A stretch of DNA of 5,266 nt from an uncultured bacterium. GTDB lineage: Bacteria; Bacillota_A; Clostridia; Oscillospirales; Oscillospiraceae. This document shows, in pieces, positions 1-5,127 of this stretch. The stretch is from the NCBI GenBank assembly GCA_905214605.1, contig CAJMMY010000086.1, forward strand, positions 1 through 5,266, read 5' to 3'. The notes under the pieces are model-generated. The model was not told the origin of the DNA, did not search any database, and was given only the letters and a program-made list of their open reading frames with translations. Every line of letters starts with the position of its first letter. Positions within the stretch are counted from its first letter, which is position 1. Made by a program: the position numbers and the translations under genes.

Positions 1-97
1 CGGTATTGCCATCGTCTCCACCTCCAAGGGCGTTATGACCGACAAGGCTGCTCGCAAGGCACACGTTGGCGGCGAAGTCCTGGCATTCGTTTGGTAA
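1..97 (+). CDS. rpsH: 30S ribosomal protein S8, C-terminal fragment
   Basis: This is the last 31 codons and TAA stop of S8; the gene begins before the window. Reading from base 2 gives residues including the S8 C-terminal signature [14 protein letters not shown], then [10 protein letters not shown]8 binds the central domain of 16S rRNA during early 30S assembly. In E. coli it also represses its own spc operon by binding mRNA near rplE; that site would lie upstream and cannot be seen here. The position directly before rplF is the standard spc order. The stop is followed 15 bases later by the rplF start, in the same reading frame. Only the C-terminal rRNA-contacting part is visible, but the motif is distinctive. 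Confidence 0.96.
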   Translation, partial: GIAIVSTSKGVMTDKAARKAHVGGEVLAFVW

Positions 98-112
98 GGG
101 AGGTACGAGATT

Positions 113-652
113 ATGTCTAGAATTGGTAGAGCTCCTATCACCGTGCCCGCAGGCGTGGAAGTGAAGGTTGACGGCAACCACATTACCGTCAAGGGCCCCA
201 AGGGCCAGCTGGAGCGCGACATTGCGCACGGCATCACTGTTGAGCTGGAAGAGGGCGTCCTGCACGTCAAACGTTCCGGCGACAGCAAAATGGAAAGATC
301 TCTGCACGGCCTGACCCGTACCCTGATCCACAACATGGTCGTGGGTGTGACCGACGGTTTCCAGAAGAAACTGGAGATCAACGGCGTTGGTTACAGAGCA
401 GAGAAAAAAGGCACTCAGGTTGTTATGAAACTGGGTTTCTCCCATGATGTGATCATCGACGAGACCGATGACATCAAGCTGGAGATGCCCGATGCAAACA
501 CCCTGATCGTCAAAGGCATTGATAAGCAGAAAGTCGGACAGTTTGCTGCCGAAGTGCGCGCTAAGAGACCTCCCGAACCCTACAAGGGCAAGGGCATCAA
601 GTATGATTACGAAGTGGTCCGTCGCAAGGTCGGTAAGTCCGGCAAGAAATAA
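113..652 (+). CDS. rplF: 50S ribosomal protein L6
   Basis: This gene encodes L6 (179 aa, normal length), a 23S rRNA-binding protein near the factor-binding site of the large subunit, made of two similar alpha/beta domains. Visible family features are the N-terminal MSRIGRAPITVP, the central segment HGLTRTLIHNMVVGV (about residues 65-79), GVGYRAEKKG (91-100) and the C-terminal signature PEPYKGKGIKY (154-164), followed by a basic tail. The ATG start is set by a GGGAGGT ribosome binding site at 98-104, 8 bases upstream, and by the canonical N-terminus. It lies between rpsH and rplR as in other spc operons. The TAA stop shares its two A's with the ribosome binding site of rplR. Nothing in the protein looks abnormal. 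Confidence 0.98.
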   Translation: MSRIGRAPITVPAGVEVKVDGNHITVKGPKGQLERDIAHGITVELEEGVLHVKRSGDSKMERSLHGLTRTLIHNMVVGVTDGFQKKLEINGVGYRAEKKGTQVVMKLGFSHDVIIDETDDIKLEMPDANTLIVKGIDKQKVGQFAAEVRAKRPPEPYKGKGIKYDYEVVRRKVGKSGKK

Positions 653-657
653 GGAGG
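650..657 (+). promoter_or_regulatory. rplR ribosome binding site overlapping the rplF stop codon
   Basis: The bases TAAGGAGG contain the rplF TAA stop, and its last two A's form the start of a full AAGGAGG Shine-Dalgarno motif. Eight bases separate it from the rplR ATG. A ribosome terminating on rplF would sit over this site, which favours coupled re-initiation; that consequence is inferred. Confidence 0.85.
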
Positions 658-665
658 TGTGCTGA

Positions 666-1025
666 ATGATTAAAAGAGCTGACGCAAAAGCTGCTAGACT
701 GAAGCGGCATCAGAGAATCCGCGGCAAGATCTCCGGCACTTCCGAGAGACCCCGCCTGAGCGTTTACAGAAGCGAAAACCACATTGTTGCACAGATCATC
801 GACGACGTCGCTGGTGTGACCCTGTGCGCCGCTTCTTCCCATGAAAAAGATTTTGCAGCTAAGGGCAGCAACTGCGAAGGTGCAACCCTGGTTGGCAAGA
901 CCCTGGCAGAGCGCGCTGTCGCTAAAGGCATCGAAGAAGTCGTGTTCGACCGTGGCGGTTACGTGTACCATGGCCGTGTGCAGGCTCTGGCAGAAGGCGC
1001 CCGTGAGGGCGGCCTGAAATTCTAA
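666..1025 (+). CDS. rplR: 50S ribosomal protein L18
   Basis: This gene encodes L18 (119 aa; the family is usually near 117-120), which binds 5S rRNA and helps dock it, with L5, into the central protuberance of the 50S subunit. The N-terminus is basic (Lys/Arg-rich, residues 1-24), as expected for the 5S-binding tail. The core signature [18 protein letters not shown] spans residues 26-43. The C-terminal signature [20 protein letters not shown] begins at residue 94, and the protein ends in the usual GGLKF. The start follows a perfect AAGGAGG site. One CGG arginine codon (Arg14) is the only one I found in the five complete ribosomal-protein genes here. It is followed by rpsE after 19 bases. It looks complete and ordinary. 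Confidence 0.97.
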   Translation: MIKRADAKAARLKRHQRIRGKISGTSERPRLSVYRSENHIVAQIIDDVAGVTLCAASSHEKDFAAKGSNCEGATLVGKTLAERAVAKGIEEVVFDRGGYVYHGRVQALAEGAREGGLKF

Positions 1026-1028
1026 GGG

Positions 1029-1035
1029 AAGGAGG
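1029..1035 (+). promoter_or_regulatory. rpsE ribosome binding site
   Basis: A full AAGGAGG motif lies 9 bases before the ATG at 1045. A second in-frame ATG occurs at 1054, where the spacing would be 18 bases. The site therefore favours 1045 as the S5 start and shows that the long N-terminal extension is translated. Confidence 0.85.
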
Positions 1036-1044
1036 ACCTAATCA

Positions 1045-1638
1045 ATGGCAGATATGAATGAAAAGAATGTTGTGAAAACTGACAGACCCGAGCGTTCTGA
1101 TCGTCGCGACCGCGGCGAGAGACGTGATCGTCGTGATCGTCGTCCCAGAGAAGAGGAAACTCAGGAATTTGTTGAAACCGTTGTTGCTCTGAACCGCGTC
1201 TCCAAGACCGTTAAGGGCGGCCGTGTGGCTAAGTTCTCCGCACTGTGCGTTGTGGGCGACGGTAAGGGCCGCGTTGGTTACGGCCTGGGTAAGGCTGGCG
1301 AAGTTTCCGAAGCGATCCGCAAGGGAATCGAAGCTGCTAAGAAGAATGTGACCACCATCACCATGGTTGGTACCACCATTCCTCACGAAGTAATCGGCGA
1401 GTTCGGTGCAGGCCGCGTGCTGCTGAAGCCCGCTGCTCCCGGTACCGGCGTGATCGCCGGCGGCGCTGTTCGTGCAGTGGTTGAGGCTGCCGGCATTAAG
1501 GACATCCGTACCAAGTGCCTGCGCACCAACAACCCTCAGAACGTTGTTGCCGCTACCATGGCAGGTCTGAAGAGCCTGCGTGACGTCAATCAGGTTGCTG
1601 CCGTTCGCGGTAAGACTCCTGAAGAAATCCTGGGTTAA
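1045..1638 (+). CDS. rpsE: 30S ribosomal protein S5 with Arg/Asp-rich N-terminal extension
   Basis: S5 is a 30S protein that contacts S4 and S8, affects decoding accuracy, and lines the mRNA entry region. The product is 197 aa, against about 167 in E. coli. The conserved protein starts near residue 41. The double-stranded-RNA-binding-like N-terminal domain includes [15 protein letters not shown] (46-60) and [16 protein letters not shown] (69-84). The C-terminal domain includes [13 protein letters not shown] (133-145), [11 protein letters not shown] (161-171) and the terminal [10 protein letters not shown]. The SKTVKGGR loop, where spectinomycin-resistance changes map in other bacteria, appears wild type. 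The extra residues 1-40 are charged and low in complexity, with RRDRRDRR near 26-33 encoded partly by a 9-base tandem repeat. Extended S5 N-termini are known in several Gram-positive groups; the role of this one is unknown. Confidence 0.97.
   Translation: MADMNEKNVVKTDRPERSDRRDRGERRDRRDRRPREEETQEFVETVVALNRVSKTVKGGRVAKFSALCVVGDGKGRVGYGLGKAGEVSEAIRKGIEAAKKNVTTITMVGTTIPHEVIGEFGAGRVLLKPAAPGTGVIAGGAVRAVVEAAGIKDIRTKCLRTNNPQNVVAATMAGLKSLRDVNQVAAVRGKTPEEILG
1123..1143 (+). repeat. 9-base tandem repeat in the S5 N-terminal extension
   Basis: CGTGATCGT occurs twice back to back (1123-1131, 1132-1140), followed by CGT, encoding Arg-Asp-Arg-Arg-Asp-Arg-Arg. Related GATCGTCGCGAC bases just upstream (1099-1110) look like a degenerate copy. 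As an in-frame codon repeat it could change length without breaking the gene. Confidence 0.8.
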
Positions 1639-1643
1639 GGAGG
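1636..1643 (+). promoter_or_regulatory. rpmD ribosome binding site overlapping the rpsE stop codon
   Basis: TAAGGAGG again merges a stop codon with a full AAGGAGG motif. Seven bases separate the motif from the rpmD ATG. The only other in-frame content of the 12-base gap is non-stop codons. Confidence 0.85.
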
Positions 1644-1650
1644 GGCTACC

Positions 1651-1830
1651 ATGGCGAATCTGAGAATTAAGCTCGTCAAGAGCCTGAACGGAAGACTGGA
1701 TAAGCACATTGCTACCGCTGAGTCCTTGGGTCTGTACAAGATCGGCAACGAGACCGTCCAGCCTGATAACCCCCAGACCAGAGGCAAGATTGCTAAGATC
1801 GGCTATCTCCTGCAGGTCACGGAAGAATAA
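1651..1830 (+). CDS. rpmD: 50S ribosomal protein L30
   Basis: This small gene encodes 59 aa, the usual length of bacterial L30, a 23S rRNA-binding protein of the large subunit. The translation begins MANLRIKLVKS. It contains the family elements ATAESLGLYKIG (about 21-32), matching the usual helix and LGLxKI motif, then DNPQTRGKIAKIGYLL (39-54), matching the conserved turn where most family members have RGMI and a following Val-rich strand. Here that position reads RGKI rather than RGMI, a mild divergence. The start ATG has a strong ribosome binding site overlapping the rpsE stop. The place between rpsE and rplO is the canonical position of rpmD, which supports the assignment. It shares the reading frame of both neighbours. 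Confidence 0.95.
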   Translation: MANLRIKLVKSLNGRLDKHIATAESLGLYKIGNETVQPDNPQTRGKIAKIGYLLQVTEE

Positions 1831-1835
1831 GGAGG
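1828..1835 (+). promoter_or_regulatory. rplO ribosome binding site overlapping the rpmD stop codon
   Basis: This is the third TAAGGAGG stop/Shine-Dalgarno fusion in the window. Ten bases separate the motif from the rplO ATG, slightly longer than at the other two sites. Confidence 0.83.
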
Positions 1836-1845
1836 GCGTAACACC

Positions 1846-2286
1846 ATGTATATCAACGAACTTTCTCCGGTGGAAGGCTCCACTCGTATTGCAAAGAGAA
1901 AAGGCAGAGGCCACGCTACCGGCAACGGTAAGACCGCAGGCCGCGGCCACAAGGGTCAGAAGGCACGTTCCGGCGGCGGCGTTCGCGTCGGCTTCGAAGG
2001 CGGCCAGATGCCCCTGGCACGTCGTATTCCCAAGAGAGGCTTCAACAACATCTTTGCTAAGCCCCTGGAAGCAGTGAACATCTCCGTTCTGAACAAGTTC
2101 GAGGACGGCGCAGTTGTTGACGCAGAGGCTCTGCTGGTCGCTGGCATTCTGTCCAAGTGCGAATACGGCGTGAAGTTCCTGGGCTGCGGCGAAGTAACCA
2201 AGAAACTGACTGTTAAGGCATCCGCCTTCTCCGAATCCGCAAAAGCAAAGATCGAGGCTGCAGGCGGAAAGGCTGAGGTGGTCTAA
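1846..2286 (+). CDS. rplO: 50S ribosomal protein L15
   Basis: This gene encodes L15 (146 aa, normal length), a late-assembly protein whose extended basic N-terminal arm threads into 23S rRNA. The arm is clear: [18 protein letters not shown] (17-34), then [11 protein letters not shown] (35-45) and [18 protein letters not shown] (49-66), all L15 hallmarks. The globular C-terminal part contains [10 protein letters not shown] (82-91) and ends with [20 protein letters not shown] followed by GKAEVV. The start is supported by the ribosome binding site merged with the rpmD stop. The last codons carry the probable ribosome binding site of secY, and the stop TAA abuts the secY GTG with no gap, so translation of the two genes is probably coupled. 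Confidence 0.98.
   Translation: MYINELSPVEGSTRIAKRKGRGHATGNGKTAGRGHKGQKARSGGGVRVGFEGGQMPLARRIPKRGFNNIFAKPLEAVNISVLNKFEDGAVVDAEALLVAGILSKCEYGVKFLGCGEVTKKLTVKASAFSESAKAKIEAAGGKAEVV
2275..2280 (+). promoter_or_regulatory. secY ribosome binding site inside the end of rplO
   Basis: GAGGTG lies within the last rplO codons, 6 bases before the GTG at 2287. The next in-frame ATG, at 2299, would be 18 bases away. The site and the typical SecY N-terminus (LETMRNAWK) together favour GTG as the start. Confidence 0.72.
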
Positions 2287-3690
2287 GTGCTTGAGACTAT
2301 GCGGAATGCCTGGAAGGTGGAAGAGATTCGTAAAAAGATGCTTTTTACGATCGTAATTCTCCTTCTGTACCGCATTGGTAACGCAGTGCCTGTCCCCTAT
2401 GTGGACACCACGCTGCTTTCCCAGTATTTCCAGCAGATGGAAAACACGGTCCTCGGACTATGGAACGTCATGTCCGGCAGCGCAATGTCTCAGGCAACGA
2501 TTTTCGCTCTGAGCATTCAGCCGTACATCAACGCATCGATTATTATTCAGCTGCTGACCATCGCAATTCCTGCTCTGGAGAGACTCTCCAAAGAAGGCGG
2601 CGAGGAAGGCAGAAAGAAAATCGCAAGCATTACCCGTTACGCAACCGTTCTGATCGGTCTGCTGCAGGGCTTTGCTTACTACATGCTGATTAAGAACAAC
2701 GGTATGCTGACTTCCGATGCAACCGGCATCTGGCCGGCCATCGTGATCATCTTCACCTTCACTTCCGGTTCTGCACTGGTTATGTGGCTGGGTGAGCAGA
2801 TTACCGAGTTCGGCATTGGCAATGGCATTTCCGTGATTCTGTTCGCAAGCATTGTGTCCCGTTTCCCCACTGCTGTCGCAACCATGGTCACCAACGTGTC
2901 CAACTGGTTCAAGATCCGCAGCGGCGAGTTGACTCTGGATATTCTGACCCAGCGTTACGCTGCTTACGGCGACAGTGCTGCAACGCAGGCACAAAATGTA
3001 ATGGACAGCGCATTGGCTCCCTGGACTTTGGTCCTGGTGTTGCTGGGGGCTCTGGCTTTGATTGTTCTGATCGTTGCTGTCAACGATGCAGAGCGCCGCA
3101 TTCCCGTTCAGTACTCCAAGAGAGTGGTCGGACGGAAAATGTACGGCGGCCAGTCCACCAACCTGCCCATGAAGGTGAATATGTCCGGCGTTATGCCTAT
3201 CATTTTCGCTCAGTCGATTGCATCTCTGCCCGCAACCATCTGCATGCTCTTCGGTGTAACTTCCGAGAGCGGCGGTTTCTGGGGCGGCTTCCTGAAGGTG
3301 TTTAACACTTCCAGCTGGCTGTATGCAATCATTTACCTGCTGCTGATTGTGTTCTTTGCTTATTTCTACTCCACCATTCAGTTCAACACGGTGGAAGTTG
3401 CAAACAACCTGAAGAACAACGGCGGCTTTATCCCCGGCATTCGTCCGGGCCGGCCCACCAGCGAATATCTGAACAAGGTCCTGAACAAGGTCACTATGTT
3501 CGGCGCTCTGTATCTGAGCATTATCGCTGTTACGCCGATTATCATTAGCATTTGCTCCACCAGTGCTGCCAACTCCGGCGTGTATCTGGGCGGAACATCC
3601 ATCATCATCGTGGTCAGTGTGGCTCTGGAAACCGTGCGCGCACTGGAAGCTCAGATGATTATGCGGAACTATAAAGGTTTCTTGGATTAA
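2287..3690 (+). CDS. secY: Protein translocase subunit SecY
   Basis: SecY is the membrane channel of the Sec translocon; with SecE, SecG and SecA or ribosomes it exports or inserts proteins. The product is 467 aa, longer than the roughly 430-445 aa common in the family. Approximate membrane segments are TM1 17-36, plug plus TM2 58-95, TM3 115-135, TM4 149-168, TM5 176-198, TM6 246-267, TM7 298-322, TM8 343-364, TM9 403-424 and TM10 433-452. Signatures include ATIFALSIQPYINASIIIQL (70-89) and GIGNGISVILFAS (176-188). The TM6-TM7 cytosolic loop contains RRIPVQYSKR (270-279) and GGQSTNLPMKVN (287-298). The TM8-TM9 loop has GFIPGIRPGRPT (380-391), including the arginine important for SecA function in other species. 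Extra length lies mostly in the external TM5-TM6 loop (about 202-245). It starts with GTG immediately after rplO. Confidence 0.98.
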   Translation: MLETMRNAWKVEEIRKKMLFTIVILLLYRIGNAVPVPYVDTTLLSQYFQQMENTVLGLWNVMSGSAMSQATIFALSIQPYINASIIIQLLTIAIPALERLSKEGGEEGRKKIASITRYATVLIGLLQGFAYYMLIKNNGMLTSDATGIWPAIVIIFTFTSGSALVMWLGEQITEFGIGNGISVILFASIVSRFPTAVATMVTNVSNWFKIRSGELTLDILTQRYAAYGDSAATQAQNVMDSALAPWTLVLVLLGALALIVLIVAVNDAERRIPVQYSKRVVGRKMYGGQSTNLPMKVNMSGVMPIIFAQSIASLPATICMLFGVTSESGGFWGGFLKVFNTSSWLYAIIYLLLIVFFAYFYSTIQFNTVEVANNLKNNGGFIPGIRPGRPTSEYLNKVLNKVTMFGALYLSIIAVTPIIISICSTSAANSGVYLGGTSIIIVVSVALETVRALEAQMIMRNYKGFLD

Positions 3691-3705
3691 TCGGAGGAAA
3701 AGCTC

Positions 3706-4338
3706 ATGAAACTTGTGCTTTTGGGCGCCCCGGGCGCCGGTAAAGGTACACAGGCAGAAATCCTGTGCAAGAAACTGCAGATCCCTACTATTTCCACTGG
3801 TAACATCCTGCGGGCAGCCGTTAAAAACGGCACGCCCGTGGGCTTGAAGGCAAAGGAATATATGGATCAGGGCGCACTGGTGCCCGATGAAGTGATCATC
3901 GGTATCATCTGCGAACGTCTGGCTGAAGACGATTGCAAAAACGGCTTCATTCTGGACGGCGTGCCCAGAACCATTCCTCAGGCAGAGGCTCTGGAAGCCA
4001 ATGGCATTGACATTGACTGCGCTCTGTCTCTGGAAGTGGAAGATCAGACCATTGTGGATCGTATGTCCGGTCGCCGGACCTGCCCCAATTGCGGCGCATC
4101 TTTCCACGTCGTTTCCAATCCCCCCAAACAGGAAGGCGTTTGCGACAGCTGCGGTGCTGCTCTGACCATTCGGAAGGACGACGCACCGGAGACCGTGAAG
4201 GCTCGTTTGGTAACTTATCATAAGGAGACGGAGCCGTTGAAGGATTTCTACGCACAGCGCGGAAAGCTGAAAACGGTGGAAAATCAGCCGACGATCGAGG
4301 CAACCACAGCTGAGATTTACAAAGTTCTGGGGATCTAA
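3706..4338 (+). CDS. adk: Adenylate kinase, zinc-binding LID type
   Basis: Adenylate kinase converts ATP + AMP to 2 ADP in the cytoplasm. The protein is 210 aa, of the long-LID type. The Walker A loop is GAPGAGKGTQ (7-16, Lys13). AMP-site residues include Arg36, the LDGVPRT segment (83-89, Arg88) and Gln92. LID arginines Arg119 and Arg123 precede a Cys4 zinc site, CPNC (126-129) and CDSC (146-149), as in many Gram-positive enzymes; E. coli lacks these cysteines. RKDDAPETVKARL (156-168) supplies the late conserved Arg and Asp residues. Two substitutions stand out: Val86 where most family members have Phe (GFPRT), and Asn33 where many have Asp (STGD). The start follows GGAGGA at 3693-3698, 7 bases upstream. 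The gene lies between secY and map, the Firmicutes order. Confidence 0.98.
   Translation: MKLVLLGAPGAGKGTQAEILCKKLQIPTISTGNILRAAVKNGTPVGLKAKEYMDQGALVPDEVIIGIICERLAEDDCKNGFILDGVPRTIPQAEALEANGIDIDCALSLEVEDQTIVDRMSGRRTCPNCGASFHVVSNPPKQEGVCDSCGAALTIRKDDAPETVKARLVTYHKETEPLKDFYAQRGKLKTVENQPTIEATTAEIYKVLGI
3723..3738 (+). other. GC-only inverted repeat over the adk P-loop codons
   Basis: GGCGCC at 3724-3729 can pair with GGCGCC at 3733-3738 around a 3-base loop, 18 bases after the adk start codon begins. It encodes Gly-Ala-Pro-Gly-Ala, a protein-level repeat in the Walker A loop, so it may be only a coding by-product. A role in tuning adk initiation is possible but unsupported. Confidence 0.35.
4329..4333 (+). 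promoter_or_regulatory. Weak map ribosome binding site inside the end of adk
   Basis: GGGGA lies 8 bases before the map ATG and is the only purine-rich candidate. It is clearly weaker than the AAGGAGG sites used by the ribosomal-protein genes. With only 3 bases between adk and map, map translation probably depends on coupling to adk; this is inferred. Confidence 0.5.
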
Positions 4339-4341
4339 GTC

Positions 4342-5100
4342 ATGCCGATTATTGTAAAATCCCCCCGAGAAATCGAGTTCATGCGGAAGGCCGGAAAACT
4401 GACTGCACAGGCACGTACCATTGCCCGGCAGGCAGTTGCGGATGGCGTTACCACAGAACAAATCGACCAGGAAGTTTATAAGTTCATTACGAAATCCGGT
4501 GCAACCCCCTCTTTCCTCCATTACGGCGGATTCCCAGCAAGCGCCTGCATTTCTGTGAACGAAGAACTGATCCACGGTATACCGGGACCGCGAGTGATTC
4601 ACAACGGCGATATCGTCAGTGTGGACGTAGGTGCAAAAATCCATGGATTCCATGGGGACTGCGCCGGAACATTCCCTTGTGGTGAGGTCTCGGAAGAAGC
4701 AAAAGAACTGATTCGGGTCACCCGGCAAAGTTTTTTTGAAGGCATTAAGATGGCCAAAGCCGGTAATCGGATTGGCGATATCGGTGCCGCAATTCAGGAG
4801 TACGTGGAGCGCCACGGATACAGCATCGTTCGGGAATACGTCGGTCACGGTGTGGGTGCAGACCTGCACGAGTCTCCGGAAGTTCCCAACTATGGCCGCG
4901 CAGGCCATGGTCCCCGTTTGGTCAAGGGCATGGTAATCGCCGTGGAACCCATGGTCAATATGGGCGGCGCTGCAATCCGCGTTCTGGATAACGATTGGAC
5001 CGTAGTCACTGTGGACGGGCAACTGTGCGCACACTATGAGAACACCATTTGTATCACAGACGGTGAACCCGAAATTCTGACAATGGCAGACGACATTTGA
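4342..5100 (+). CDS. map: Type I methionine aminopeptidase
   Basis: This enzyme removes the initiator methionine from new proteins when the next residue is small. The product is 252 aa without an N-terminal extension, fitting the short bacterial type Ia form. All five expected dinuclear-metal ligands are present: Asp95 (SVDVGA), Asp106 (HGDCAGTF), His169 (VGHGVG), Glu202 (VEPM) and Glu233 (HYENT). The substrate-site histidines are His78 (ELIHGIP) and His176 (DLHESPEVPNYG). The start follows the adk stop by 3 bases with only a weak ribosome binding site, suggesting coupling. Codon use differs from upstream genes: six of thirteen arginines are CGG and two are CGA, fitting lower expression. The gene ends in tandem TGA codons. 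Neighbours adk and infA are typical. Confidence 0.98.
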   Translation: MPIIVKSPREIEFMRKAGKLTAQARTIARQAVADGVTTEQIDQEVYKFITKSGATPSFLHYGGFPASACISVNEELIHGIPGPRVIHNGDIVSVDVGAKIHGFHGDCAGTFPCGEVSEEAKELIRVTRQSFFEGIKMAKAGNRIGDIGAAIQEYVERHGYSIVREYVGHGVGADLHESPEVPNYGRAGHGPRLVKGMVIAVEPMVNMGGAAIRVLDNDWTVVTVDGQLCAHYENTICITDGEPEILTMADDI

Positions 5101-5103
5101 TGA
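5098..5103 (+). other. Tandem in-frame TGA stop codons ending map
   Basis: TGATGA gives two consecutive in-frame stops. Every other complete or terminating gene in the window ends with a single TAA. Since map and infA are in the same frame, the doubled stop would block readthrough into infA. Confidence 0.75.
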
Positions 5104-5127
5104 ACGCAACATTCGAGGAGGTTAAGC

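Noticed and set aside
1054..1056. Alternative S5 start at the second in-frame ATG
   Set aside because: The AAGGAGG site is 9 bases from the first ATG and 18 from the second, so 1045 is the better start. The difference is only three residues.
1042..1950. A 302-codon open frame on the minus strand across rpsE, rpmD and rplO
   Set aside because: Same cause: it is in register with the sense codons of conserved ribosomal-protein genes and has a low-complexity translation with no recognisable domain.
1709..2077. A 122-codon plus-strand open frame overlapping rpmD and rplO
   Set aside because: It lies in another frame of two clear ribosomal-protein genes, has no ribosome binding site of its own, and its translation resembles nothing known.
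4714..4737. Possible intrinsic terminator in map: CGGG-TCA-CCCG followed by a run of seven T's
   Set aside because: The stem is only 4 bp and six bases separate it from the T run. It lies inside an intact coding sequence upstream of infA in the same operon.
4731..4737. Seven-T homopolymer in map as a frameshift site or sequencing error
   Set aside because: The frame continues correctly on both sides with all metal ligands in place, and the T's encode Phe-Phe in a plausible helix, so there is no sign of a frameshift.
2458..5112. An 884-codon open frame on the minus strand across secY, adk and map
   Set aside because: Its codons are exact complements of the sense codons of three well-conserved genes. 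It is open because TTA, CTA and TCA are avoided. The translation is rich in His, Gln, Asn and Cys, resembles no family I know, and I see no ribosome binding site for it.
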